Shown: one piece after another, positions 1-10,012 of the stretch
Numbering within the stretch: the first letter of the stretch is position 1
How the letters are laid out: every line of letters begins with the position of its first letter
Origin: Lethocerus indicus
Lineage: Eukaryota > Arthropoda > Insecta > Hemiptera > Belostomatidae
Assembly (NCBI GenBank): GCA_019843655.1
Contig: JACDQD010000004.1
Coordinates: forward strand, 32,065,872 to 32,129,871
Direction of reading: 5' to 3'
Length of the DNA: 64,000 nucleotides
Position numbers and translations under genes: made by a program
Notes under the pieces: generated by a model
What the model was told of the DNA's origin: nothing
Database searches by the model: none
Seen by the model: only the letters and a program-made list of their open reading frames with translations

Positions 1-1130
1 ACATATATTCGACACAGAGGTGCTTAAATGGGGGCCACAAATAGAAATTAAGTTCATTGGAGAAATCAAAACTTAAGTTGGCCTTAAACTGCCTAAAAAA
101 TTCCCAGCAAGGACCTACCCTTTACCGGGGCATGTCTTAGTTTTGCCTTTGTTGGTCGATTCACTTCTTGGAATATAATTTTTTCCTGCGGTTTCCGAAA
201 CGCTGTAAGATGGTCGTGATTTTGCGGTATGAATATCGGTTGTGGCCCATTAATTTATGAATACGGTCATAAAAAAAAAATGGCGCGTTTATCTATTCAA
301 CGCGTGTGCGGGGAAAGAAACAAGATGGAAACGGGGCCACGGTTAGAAAAAAACCCCTTTTTGAGAAACCCCCGGTCAGAACAACTCTTAAGTACCGTGT
401 ACTGTAAACACATATAAGAAAGTTTAAGTTGGGTGAAAGTAAATACGAAATAATTATTACCGGAGACCTACTATCGAAGCGGCTAGACAAGATTTGAAAG
501 CTTCGCTTAGCCAATTTAGCGAAGATTAGTGAAAAAATTTCTGATATAACAGAAAAAATTTGGTTCAACTGGTTCTTTAACCTAAAATAACGTTCGTTCT
601 TACACGAATCTTTCCCAATAAAATTTTTCCGCCTTCCCGCCGCGTGGATGGCGGAAAACCTCGAGCTCGGGAGATCTCCATCAGGTCTATAATGGAAACA
701 GACTTGAGAGCGGAAACTTTATTTTTTATTTCAATTTTATTACGGCTCCCAGACCGTTTATATTTTCTCCAAATTACAGCTTGGTCGTAAACACAATTGT
801 CGTTTTAAAATCGGGCACAGAGGCGACAGTTGTGAATGCAGATCATTGTAATTGTGGACGGCCGTGAACAGTGAGTCCTTCGGTGCCAGCCTAAAATAAA
901 GGCCTCTTCTAATTTTAAAAACGATTTTTCTCAATTCTTTTTCTTTTTTCCCTAACCGAAATTATTTTTTTTCGGTTTGGGGACAGTTATCTGGATATGG
1001 GTCGGGGTCATGCCGCGGTTCCCCAATTAGCGTAACGGAAAATTTTGGTTTTTTCTTTTGAAAATATCGTCGCTATTCTGGCTGTCCGCCGCGGTCAGTT
1101 GAAATAATAAGACCGACTTATTATATTATT
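1..1130. other. Intergenic or intronic DNA, nothing recognised
   Basis: No open frame with coding character, no RNA gene and no clear repeat is visible. The short frames around 229-568 are open on both strands and have no recognisable motif, so I read them as chance. Confidence 0.5.
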
Positions 1131-1335
1131 ACGGCTTCAACGAAAACCTCCAGTTCGGAATACCGGGTCCGCTCTAACCGGTTTGGTTTTTTTTATCGGC
1201 CGCTCGCCGTCTTCAATAGCGTCTTCAGTGAGTCACTTCGCCACGTGGGATACTTGTGCAGGATGCAGCAGGATGCCCAACAAGCATTCCACGTGTCGAA
1301 GTGACTCACATTGCTATTGAAGATAGCATAAACCG
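1131..1335. repeat. Palindromic MITE, degenerate copy
   Basis: A core close to CGCCGTCTTCAATAGC (1207-1222) is followed by GAGTCACTTCGCCACGTG. The reverse complement of that run, with small differences, returns at about 1285-1327, giving a hairpin of about 40 bp per arm. The preceding ACCGGTTTGG and GGCCGCTCGCC segments match the dispersed palindromic MITE of this window. The element carries no reading frame of its own. Confidence 0.7.
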
Positions 1336-2640
1336 AGCAGGCGAGAGTGAGATAGAAGAACAGTTATCTCTTATCCAATTACCTACATGTTATTTATATG
1401 TTGCGATAATTTCGCATTACATTCGTATAATAAAATGTATAAAAAAAAGTAATTCGCAATTTTCCTTCCCTCCCTCATAACAGCGGTGGAAATTGGAAAG
1501 GGTTTTTCCACGCTGTTCAATGTTTCCGGACAAGTTGATCAGTAAGGTTTTCCCCCACTGCGAGGTTTCCACCACCGTCAGTCGACGAAGCAAAAGAGAT
1601 GATGCAGAATAAATTATATGAAAAGTAAAGTATTGAGAACCAAATATTCGCACGCGCCGACCCAAAGTGAAAAACTGTGACCGCGATCTGAGTTTATCCT
1701 CTTTTCATTACCGGAAAATCTTTCGCGCTCCCACAAAATTGAAAGCGCAAACTATAAAAACGAATAAATTATACGAAGAATATACGTGAAGACATTTTGT
1801 AAATAAACGCTTTCAAACTTGAAAACTTGAACTCGAACAAACGTTTTGAATGAAACAGAAAAACAAATTTGGGAAGGCCGGCTTCCGACTCGAACATTTT
1901 TCTTGTTCGTTCCTCTTGTAAAATGCGCAGTGTATTTCAGGCCGTGAGTGAATAGGCCAATACGCTACTGACGACGGCGAGAGGCCGAACCGCAGTCGGA
2001 ATGGCGAAGGAGCGGAATCGATCATTTCTTTTTTTGTTTGTTAAACCCCCAATTCGTACCTTAAACTGACCTTAGTTACTGAGGTTGGCTGCTCACGTTT
2101 CACCTTGGCACCCAAATGGACCTTGCTAGAGCTAGTCTTCTGGTCGTTCCGAAGGGAAAAACTATTTTCTTCCAGTTATTGTAATACATTTCCTCAAACG
2201 TCTACGGTCGTAGATTCTGGGCGAGATCCATCGTGAAAAACTGTTTAATTTTTACAACCTTTAATTGACAAAATTTTATCAGTTTAAATAAATATATTTC
2301 CCAACCGTTAATTACTGATTTTTCCAGAGTGTTCAAGAAAAACCGAATCTAGTCGGATATTGTCACGTGATCTGGAAATTTTGCATTTTGCATAAGCATA
2401 TAACAAACTCGACACAAACCTAATGCTACAGTCCAAACCCAGCGAACGTTCCTGATTTAGACACAGCAGGAATATAGAAAAAGCAAATCATATAAATTTA
2501 GTAAATTGGGGAAATTCAGTTGGGTTCTCCTCCACTATGCTACATTTTTTTGTTAGTGCTGCTCTATCATCAATGCCAAAAATAACAATAAAACAGTCCA
2601 AAAACAGATATAAATAAATAAATAAAAATTGGGGGTAGCC
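1336..2640. other. Intergenic DNA, nothing recognised
   Basis: AT-rich sequence with no coding frame, RNA gene or tandem repeat that I can support. Confidence 0.45.
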
Positions 2641-2649
2641 ATTATATTT

Positions 2650-2760
2650 AGTGGCAGTATCGATATATCGATATATATCCTAACCGCCATATTATCTTGT
2701 ATATTACTGCGTACAACGACGTTTCGATATATCGATAGACCTAAAGGGAGCAATCGATAC
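2650..2760. promoter_or_regulatory. TATCGATA (DRE-like) cluster within a repeated segment
   Basis: Several overlapping TATCGATA/ATCGATA motifs occur near 2657-2676, 2723-2738 and 2751. In insects TATCGATA is the DREF site and CGATA is bound by BEAF-type factors, so this could be a housekeeping promoter or insulator fragment. The segment ATCCTAACCGCCATATT between the motif groups recurs at about 25255-25275 in another AT-rich setting, so the cluster may instead belong to an old dispersed repeat. No gene start is visible next to it. Confidence 0.35.
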
Positions 2761-3169
2761 TGGGGTTAATGTCAGGCGGCACGATTGGTTAAAATATCGA
2801 AATACGCCGAAATATTCTTGTCGAATACGTTCATCTAGATCTAGACGCGTTTCTAGAACTCTTTCTACGGAGTTCTTTCTGGAAAATATTTCGGCCCTCC
2901 TACTGGAAATATAGAAAAATGGCGAAACGTATAAAACTGGGCTAACACTTTTTTACCCCAACTAACTAACGTCGTCCCACTTTCACCGGCTCGATGGGCG
3001 AGCTCAGATGTCACGCGCGGATGTGAATATACGCTGTTCCAATACGGACGCAAAATATTCTTTGAACGGAATTTGTCCCAAATAAATCGGTACAATATCA
3101 GTGGGCGGTACGCGGTGAGCCAATTATTAATGTTAAAATATGTGACAATGTTTTACGTTTATTGCAAAC

Positions 3170-3245
3170 TTGGAATCAGTTCAGCGCTACTGAAGGCGGA
3201 CCGGCACTGGCGGCTCACACCGCTACTGAAGACGGAATTATCTTT
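3170..3245. repeat. Fragment of the palindromic MITE
   Basis: Two GCTACTGAAG(A/G)CGG cores lie 40 bp apart (about 3186 and 3222), separated by a short GC-rich spacer. This matches the inner half of the MITE; the outer ends are missing. Confidence 0.55.
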
Positions 3246-3454
3246 TCAAAGCCAGAGAAAATTCCGTAGAATTATAACGGTAATGGTATTTCACTTTGTG
3301 GCGAGCAGCCCAGACGGCGCCGTTCGATGGAATTTTAAATGGCTAAAAATATTTTTATTATTTAAAGAATGACGGACGTTGCCAAACAGCGATAACAACT
3401 GGAAGACGAAGACAGAACCCGTGTATTTACTGCATGGAAAACGAGACATAAGGG

Positions 3455-3725
3455 GTTTTATTAAGGTTGCGGTTTTTTTTTTCTCTGGGGAGGGGGGGTT
3501 ATTGAGGTTTTATGGGGGTATAGTTGGAGTTTTAGGGGGTTTTATTCGCACTTTAATGGTTTTTAATGCTATTTTCGAAGGTTTCTGGAGGAGTTTGGAG
3601 GGTTTCTATAGGGTTTTATTGCGGTTTTGGGTTGTTTTCGTGAAATTTTAGAGGGTTTTATTGCGGGTTTAGTGTCTTTCAATAGGGTTTCATTGAGGTT
3701 TTAGAAAGGTTTCATCGGGGGGGTT
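3455..3725 (+). repeat. Degenerate G/T-rich minisatellite
   Basis: About 270 bp in which variants of GGGTTTTATTGAGGTTTTA recur at irregular 20-40 bp spacing. One strand carries almost all the G and T. It keeps a plus-strand frame open (3379-3651), but that frame is low complexity and not credible as protein. The vocabulary (GCGGTTTT, GGGGTTTT) resembles the 53-bp array at 50 kb. Confidence 0.6.
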
Positions 3726-3839
3726 TTTCCGAGCGATCGACTACTGACAAGTGAGCGGGAAACTTTCTCGCCCCGAGGTCACTGCCATCGCCTGTGGAAG
3801 ATTCCGGCCGGGAAATGTAAAACTTCGGCTCGTTAAATG

Positions 3840-4075
3840 AGCTTTATTTTTATTCGAGTTCTCGTGAATGAGTAAAGTTCGAGGAAACGGTCCAACGGTC
3901 AAAGTGGATTCGGTGGAATTCCGGGCGAGTGAAAGACGGACTAGAGAATCTGAATCGAGCGCGGAAGTGGCACGAAATTGTTTCGAAACGGGGTCGACGA
4001 TTCGTGCCATTTGTGCGGGACTGATTTACGCGCTTTTCGTGAATATAGATCTGCTGGGGGGGGGGGCTTAGAGGC
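3840..4075. other. GC-richer segment open on both strands; possible exon
   Basis: A minus-strand frame starts at an ATG with good context at 4010 and runs 89 codons to 3741. A plus-strand frame from 3868 runs 67 codons to 4071. Both are Arg/Ser-rich and neither shows a family motif. The plus frame has purine-first codons, while the minus frame lies about 120-160 bp downstream of the GTCACGTG cluster at 4127-4170. The strand cannot be decided, and neither frame may be real. Confidence 0.2.
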
Positions 4076-4126
4076 GGAAGCTCGGGGCCGAGACAGTTGA
4101 GTCGGCGAGCGTGAGCAGGAAGCGGC

Positions 4127-4170
4127 GTCACGTGAGTCTCGGCGGGGTCACGTGCGCGCCCGGTCACGTG
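4127..4170. promoter_or_regulatory. Triple GTCACGTG E-box cluster
   Basis: Three copies of GTCACGTG begin at 4127, 4147 and 4163, followed directly by TATATACAC. CACGTG is the canonical bHLH-zip E-box (USF, Max/Myc, TFEB/MITF families). The first copy, GTCACGTGAG, differs at one base from the CLEAR consensus GTCACGTGAC. Spacings of 20 and 16 bp and the surrounding CpG richness suggest a promoter or enhancer. No transcript can be assigned with certainty. Confidence 0.45.
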
Positions 4171-4892
4171 TATATACACGGCCCCAGGTATACGTATACA
4201 ACTCTGGCGGGCTTTCATCACGCCGACGATGTTTTCATCCTCCGCGCTGACGGCGTTTGATCCCGATCCAATATAACTCCCCCGAAAGGGGGACGTCACG
4301 ATTCAGCCGGCGATCAACTGGAGACGGTCTTCAGAGCTTTCGCTGATTAGAGAGAACGGAGTCGAAAGAAACGGCTCCCGGAAATAAATATTTACGACCA
4401 CCGTTAAAACGGCATAAAACGCCCCATTAGCCCTAATGCTCGGGAAATTACGGTGAAAATCAAATTATATCAGTTCTGTGGGCGAAGAAGAACGGTTAAA
4501 AACCCATTAAAGGCGTCCAATTCAGGACTTGCACCTCTCTTTTACACCGTTTTATGTAATCACAAAATGTGTTGCTTGAGGACTCATACGACAGCATACA
4601 AGATTCGAATGTTCAGAATGGAAACGGTGTTACAAATCCTAAAACTTCTAGACTATTTCATAATTATCGTATTGATGAAGACGTTTTTAAAAAATTGTTT
4701 TATGGCAACAAAAAGTCAACAAGTTCTTGAAAATCTACCTTTCGTCCATTCGAATTTCAGAATTGCATCTACAGCCGTTAGTGTACAACCCGTAATTACG
4801 GTAACGACGTTGGCACTTCCTGTGAGTGCAAGTACAGTCTGTAACGAGAGGAACGGTCGACCCAGTTACGCGATAGGAAGGTCGAATACCCT

Positions 4893-4911
4893 CCCCCCCC
4901 CCCCCCCCCCC
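4893..4911 (+). repeat. Poly-C homopolymer
   Basis: Nineteen consecutive C bases. They give the poly-proline run of a 209-codon plus-strand frame (4453-5082) that I do not accept as a gene. Confidence 0.95.
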
Positions 4912-5351
4912 TCACCGTCTAATGGTAGGGTCGAGCATCCCTTCAGCACTGACTCAAGGCTGCCAACACCTGGCCTCACTTCCTGCAGTGTCAAACCGAC
5001 GATTATAACAGCGCCACTTTACGATTTTCCAGTTGTTCCGTTGTGTGGACTGCACGCGATTTTTCCCCCTCTACACGAGTGATGAGCTCGTGATAACCAG
5101 AAATTAGCATCCCTCAACTGAGATTCTCGGGGGTAGAAAAACGTACAGGCGATGAAAGAGTACGACTTTCGGTAAGAATATCGGTTTCGAAACTACCCAG
5201 GAGTTGGTTCGATCGGAAGGGTTTTCGCCCTTTCCTTCTGGTCCACCCCCTGAACAATTTAGGGAAAATAACAAAGTGGAAGAACACTGCACGAGAAGAG
5301 AAGCAGAAAGCATCCAGAGTGACTAACACCGCTAGACCGAAACGGGTCTAC

Positions 5352-5640
5352 TAAAGACCTCCCCAACGAGAGAGGAGACAGAAGTACACGAAACCTACCC
5401 TATTCCAACCCCGCGCAGACAACAAAACAGGTATTCTAAAACAATTGGAATAATCTAAACAGAGATTCTCCCCTCGCTTGTTTGGCCTTTCGCCAGACCG
5501 GTTTCGGCCGCCCGCCGCCTTCAGTAGCGGCGTCACTCGCTCCGGCAGTTCGGGTACTTTTTGGGTAAAAAATGGACATACAATTTAAGAAAGGTCTCGA
5601 AGAAGCTCTAATATCGCTAAGACAGTTTACGATTCCTCAT
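5352..5640. repeat. Palindromic MITE arm with shared flank
   Basis: The stretch 5352-5450 holds the outer arm in reverse (GAGAGGAGACAGAAG, then AGACAACAAAACAGGTAT). The stretch 5480-5545 holds the inner arm in forward sense (CCAGACCGGTTTCGGCCG, then CCTTCAGTAGCGGCG). The sequence after the core, about 5535-5625 (CACTCGCTCCGGCAGTTCGG and onward), is matched at 31085-31200, so these two loci share more than the MITE itself. Confidence 0.7.
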
Positions 5641-6527
5641 TCATGAATCGATACATGTTCTCCATTCGATATTTCCAATTCAAATGTTCGTGGTTTTTTT
5701 TCTGTACCCCATATTTTCTGTTTCAGCGTCGAGTCTACGGGGTAAATGACTTGAGCGGTTTTCTTACGAAACTGTTTCTGTTAGCGCTCTGTCCGTTCGC
5801 ACTTGACGCAACGGCTGTCGCAACTCGTACCACTTGACCGCGAACTGTCTGTTACAGGAAAAAGCTGAATTTCCCAATAAAAATTTTGAAAATACTTTCA
5901 ATTTTGTCAGCCGTTTCTATTTACGACTATTTTGAAACCCCCCCGAATCGAGCCGTGGGGTGAACTCCGCCGAAACGTCCAAATTTTAGATCTGCCCCAA
6001 AATCCGCGTTTTGTGAAATTTCGAAAATATCGAAAACCGGCGTCGTTGTTTCGTCAACCAACAACGAATTTCGAAAACGAACCTTGTTTGGGGGTGGGGG
6101 AGGGGAGGGTCGAATTTTCCTTCAAAATTAAAGATTAAATTCGACGAGCTCATAATAATTCCGGAACTCTCGTTAATTAACCTCAATTGCTTTCAGTTAC
6201 GCTAAAGGTCGAATCGGTTTCCGCAGTGGGTAATAAATTTTTTACTTTAAACAAAGAAGTTTTATTTTTCCTGCATAGTAAGTCCATACATTACGGTCCA
6301 TGGGCCTTACTAGATCTGTGTACATAAGTATTAGAAATAAAATATATTCAAATTTTTGAACAATTTAATCGTTGAAAGTTACGTAGTAAGTAGTTTCCCC
6401 TCAGTTATTGTCCACCCCCTTATTGTTGCTATTTGAAGATCGATGTCGCTTATTGTATTTTATGGTTGTGACAATAAAACGGCGGATGAAAAATGTCTAC
6501 CGTCTGCGGGTGAATCGGTGATTTGTT
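5641..6527. other. Intergenic DNA, nothing recognised
   Basis: No supported gene. A polypurine G tract lies near 6091-6110; the short frames nearby are open on both strands and have no motif. Confidence 0.45.
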
Positions 6528-6740
6528 GTGTTTCTGTCTCCTCTCGCCGGGGTTTCGGCCGTTCGCCAGTCTTCAGTAGCGCGGTGTTAGTCACTGTCGG
6601 CACTTTGGTTGATTTTCGGACGCATCCCCACTGCCCACTGTCACCGTCACTTGTGCCAAAAGTGACGACAGTGACTACTGAAGACGGGGCGAGCGGCCGA
6701 AACCGGTCTAGCGAAAGACCGAACCCCAAAACGAAGTATG
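6528..6740. repeat. Palindromic MITE, nearly complete inner copy
   Basis: The left arm runs from TCTGTCTCCTCTCGCCGG through GGTTTCGGCCGTTCGCC and CTTCAGTAGCGCGGTGTTAG. The right arm returns as CAGTGACTACTGAAGACGG, GCGAGCGGCCGAAACCGG and TAGCGAAAGACCGAAC. The loop holds GCATCCCCACTGCCCACTG. It reads open on both strands, as expected for a palindrome rather than a gene. Confidence 0.8.
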
Positions 6741-7539
6741 TCCCGAACTATTTTCCACAGTTGAGGTATTGATTTCGGACATTAAAACTTCAATGTTTTG
6801 TAATATTTGTTTCCTATCGGGCATGAAAGAGAGGGCCTAACAACTTCGATATTGTAATAATAAAGGTTGTCGTCGTTTCAGTTTTTTTTTTATGAGCCTG
6901 CGAACGATTCCATTGTCGTCCGCGATTAAGTGGAGGAATGCAGACTTCAAGCGGGACAAGCCTACGACTCCATTGTTCTGTTTAAACTTCACCTTGTATA
7001 TAGAGAGTATTATAATTGACGCTACGGAGGGGTGGGCGGACGCGTACGATTTGCAACTCGGCGAAACGCCGATTGATGATTATGTTGATGATGAAGAGAA
7101 CTCCGATTGCTAAACTGAAATTATTACCGGACGAGAGAATATTATGCGGCCGGCGCGTACGCTCCGCCACCCGACTGTAATTACGCCCCTTGTACTTTTA
7201 CCTACGGCGAGTGGTTTTCGGAGTCGATTTTTCGAAATGGCTCAGAGTTTACTGCAAATCGCGGACTCATCTTTGTACGCCGCTAATCTCAGTTCAGGGC
7301 ATTGCCTACTGACGGTGGTGTAAACCTCGTACAGCCGAAATGCAGTGTCGAAGAAGCGGAATAAGCACTAGGTCCCCGAATTTTCTGTATTTTAAAACGA
7401 CAGAGGTAAAACATCCGACTAACAATAAGAATGGAATTTTATATATATAGAGTTTTTCTTTAGTTAAAATTAAAATTTGTGAAAATTTCGCACTCAATAT
7501 TGATTCTGTAACTATTTACGGGAATAAACCCGTTTTGTG

Positions 7540-7632
7540 GTCTTGCGAAAGGTTGGTGTTACCGTAAATTCCGCGTTCTTGCCAATTTCGGTCTTTCGCC
7601 AGACAGGTTTCGGCCACCTTCACTGGCGGTTC
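7540..7632. repeat. Palindromic MITE, single arm
   Basis: GTGGTCTTGCGAAAGGTTGG, then TTTCGGTCTTTCGCCAGAC and GGTTTCGGCCACCTTCACTG, matches one arm of the MITE with truncation at the core. Confidence 0.65.
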
Positions 7633-7763
7633 TATAACTTTAAATTCCGCTCTTGAAATTCACTGTTATAATTTTCTGCACGAAATATTTTCAAACAATA
7701 ACCATGTACATAACAACTGTTAGCTATTCCCTTTTCAATTCATTCTATAACTAGTTTAACATA

Positions 7764-8035
7764 CCTGTCTTGTGGTCTGCCAGTCTGGTTGGAATACTGT
7801 AGATTTCGTGTGTTTGTCTGTCTCCTCTCGCCGGTTCGGTCTTTTGCTAGACCGGTTTCGGCCGGTCGCCATCTTCAGTATTTCGGCACAAGTGACAGTG
7901 ACAGTGCAGTGAGGATGCCCGAAAAAACATCCAAAAGTGATACTAACACCGTGCTAGTGAAGATGGCGAGCGGCCGAAACCGGTCTAGCAGAAGACCGAA
8001 CCGGCGAGAGGGGACGGAAACGCACGAACTAATTT
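7764..8035. repeat. Palindromic MITE, one of the most complete copies
   Basis: It starts with the outer end TACCTGTCTTGTGGTCTGCC, continues through TGTCTCCTCTCGCCGGTTCG and AGACCGGTTTCGGCCGG, and reaches the core CGCCATCTTCAGTA. After a loop of about 60 bp with GTGAGGATGCCCG it returns as GTGAAGATGGCGAGCGGCC, AACCGGTCTAGCAGAAGACC and GGCGAGAGGGGACGGAAACG. It is a non-autonomous foldback element without coding capacity. Confidence 0.85.
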
Positions 8036-8548
8036 TTTCCTCCCTCTATATAATATATCAGATTCTAGGCCGAACCCCGTCCTGGTTCGAAGGGGGCCGT
8101 ACATCGAAAGTTGAAAATTGAACTTGTCCTATTCGAAAGAACAATAGCCAGCTTCACGTGGCGGATGCTCTGTGTCGGTTCTGAAACCGGTTGGCGGAGG
8201 AAGCCGCCAAGGCCGGGCCGATCGGCCGACTATCGCGTACCGTTAAGTACCGCGACTTAGAACAGCACAACTGTAACGTCGGAATTGTACACAGTGCTTA
8301 ATACATTCACCGGACGAAATTATTTATAAGTTTCCGCCTACTCGAATCTGTTTTCCTCGTTGAAATATAGCCGACCTCGGAAACCCCTTAATACATTTCT
8401 GTTTTCTAAACGTTATTTCCGTCTAACGACATAAAATATGCTCAATTATGAACGAGGAAAAATGAAATATATGTTTTCCAACTCCAATTATCTTGTACAT
8501 CGTTCCGCTGCTGTCATTTTATTGCCTCCCTCGGTGTCTACTTTTGTA

Positions 8549-8612
8549 CTGAAGACGGCGAAAAGCCGAACACGCGTCTCTCCGATTCGGTATTGTCGCC
8601 TCTTTTTTTTTA
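8549..8612. repeat. Palindromic MITE fragment
   Basis: TACTGAAGACGGCGAAAAGC and the following CCGATTCGGTATTGTCGCC resemble the inner arm; strongly diverged. Confidence 0.4.
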
Positions 8613-9289
8613 AATTTCCAATTACATAACGGAATTCCGAGAGGGGGGGAAGAGAAACGGCCGGGGGCTTCGACTCCTCGCTATGACGGAAATTCCTTGT
8701 AAGCCCAGAACCGGTTTTCCGATAATCAGAGACCTCCGGTGACTCAGCCACCCCCCACCCCCTTCAGTCGGTGGAAGTTGACTCGGATAGAGAAACACGC
8801 GCATTTTGTATTCAGTCGTTTATACACTGCATTAAATAGATCGGAAATTTATTGAAAAACGACGTCGATACAAAGTATATTACGGAGGGTTCGAAAGATA
8901 GGACGGAACGGGATAAAAAAATGACTAACAAAGAACTCCCGCAGAAGCGAAATACAAGCCGTTTCCCCGACACGAAGAAAAAATTAATTTTAACAAAAAA
9001 ATCGCACAGAACCATGCACTGTATGGGCAGTATGTTAATGTCCGTATGACAATTTAACAAGAGAAAAATACGGTTAAAAAAAGTCCCATGAAATCCACAG
9101 TATCAGATGTTAGAATTAGCATAATAAGGTAGGCATTCGTCAACAAATAATAGTATTGAATTTAGTAATTAGTTAAAATTGGTTATAACAAAAATTGAAA
9201 TATTGTTGACAACCGGCAAAGAGAAAATGTATTTTAACAAAAAAATTATAACAGAACCAATAACCGTACGGACAACGAGGTGGAATTAA

Positions 9290-9502
9290 TTGAACGAACA
9301 TAAAACAATTTTAAATAACGAGAAATGCGGAAAACAACCAAAAACAAATATTGGGACGATAAAACGGGGAAAAGTAAAAAAAAATCAAAATCAACAATTT
9401 GATAAGATGTATTTTGGTCTTGAGGAGTTCTCCAAGAGGGGAATCGTAAATTTGCCGGAAAAGTGGCAGAGAGTTGTCGATAATATCGGTGAATATATAT
9501 AG
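9290..9502 (+). pseudogene. mariner transposase C-terminal remnant
   Basis: The last third of this 70-codon frame reads YFGLEEFSKRGIVNLPEKWQ then RVVDNIGEYI before the stop. This is the typical C-terminal end of mariner transposases (short G-I, L-P-x-(R/K)-W and G-x-Y-(F/I) motifs). The DDD catalytic region is missing; upstream sequence is AT-rich and full of stops. The 3' inverted terminal repeat follows at about 9566-9587, ending in CCCCTAA with TA at 9588-9589. An internally deleted relative, in opposite orientation, sits at 43744-43883 and shares both the terminal repeat and part of this coding end. It is a dead element. Confidence 0.75.
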
Positions 9503-9589
9503 TAGATTAATAATTAAAGCTTTTTTTTTTTAGCAAAATAAAATGAATTCCAAAGTCAAAATGTTGATTACTTTCGGGTACCCCTAATA
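9503..9589 (+). mobile_element. 3' end and terminal repeat of the mariner remnant
   Basis: Sequence after the transposase stop reaches TGATTACTTTCGGGTACCCC and then TAATA. The reverse complement, TTAGGGGTACCCGAAAGTA, is the same terminal repeat that starts the element at 43744. The 5' end of this copy is not recognisable. Confidence 0.65.
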
Positions 9590-9639
9590 CTAAAACTAAA
9601 GAACTATACTAAAGAAATTATAGGAGAAACATATAGCTC

Positions 9640-9662
9640 TGTGTGTGTGTGTGTGTGTGTGT
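9640..9662 (+). repeat. (TG)n microsatellite
   Basis: An uninterrupted TG dinucleotide run of about 23 bp. Confidence 0.95.
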
Positions 9663-9849
9663 TGTTCTGGAACTGGAACGTGTTCCGAGTTCACTTTCAC
9701 TGGAGTGGTTCACTTTCTCCGGTGTGCCGCCACCAATACACAATTAGAACTGCCCGGGTTCTACCGGCTTCGTGAACCGCAATCTTCACAATTCAACCTT
9801 CCCGCACATTTATTATTGTATTCACGAAACAAGTATCGAACCACGCTTT

Positions 9850-10012
9850 AAATCCTGGGTTCCCAAACGTATTTTTTTTTCTCGTGGACCAGTTTAAAAA
9901 TTTTTCCCGGTTCCGCCGTACCCCCTTCAGCTACGTTTCTGCCGTATTCCCGGAACTCGACATAAAAATGTCAATATTAGATCTCTTTGGGACCACTTTG
10001 GGAATCGACGGT
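9850..10012. mobile_element. Possible hAT-type MITE remnant
   Basis: It begins with CTGGGTTCCCAAACG and a T-rich run followed by CTCGTGGACC, and ends with ACCACTTTGGGAATCG. The two ends are imperfect inverted repeats of the kind seen in hAT elements (GGTTCCCAAAC and GTTTGGGAACC). No 8-bp target duplication is clear, so this is tentative. Confidence 0.3.

Noticed and set aside
3455..3725. Telomere-like repeat (TTAGG type)
   Set aside because: No run of consecutive TTAGG units; the G/T words are irregular.
3850..4299. Minus-strand frame of 149 codons
   Set aside because: Arg/Pro-rich translation of a GC-rich regulatory-looking patch; it overlaps two other equally open frames.
4453..5082. Plus-strand frame of 209 codons
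   Set aside because: It is extended by a poly-C run, its codon use is unbiased, it shows no domain, and splice-like signals lie inside it.
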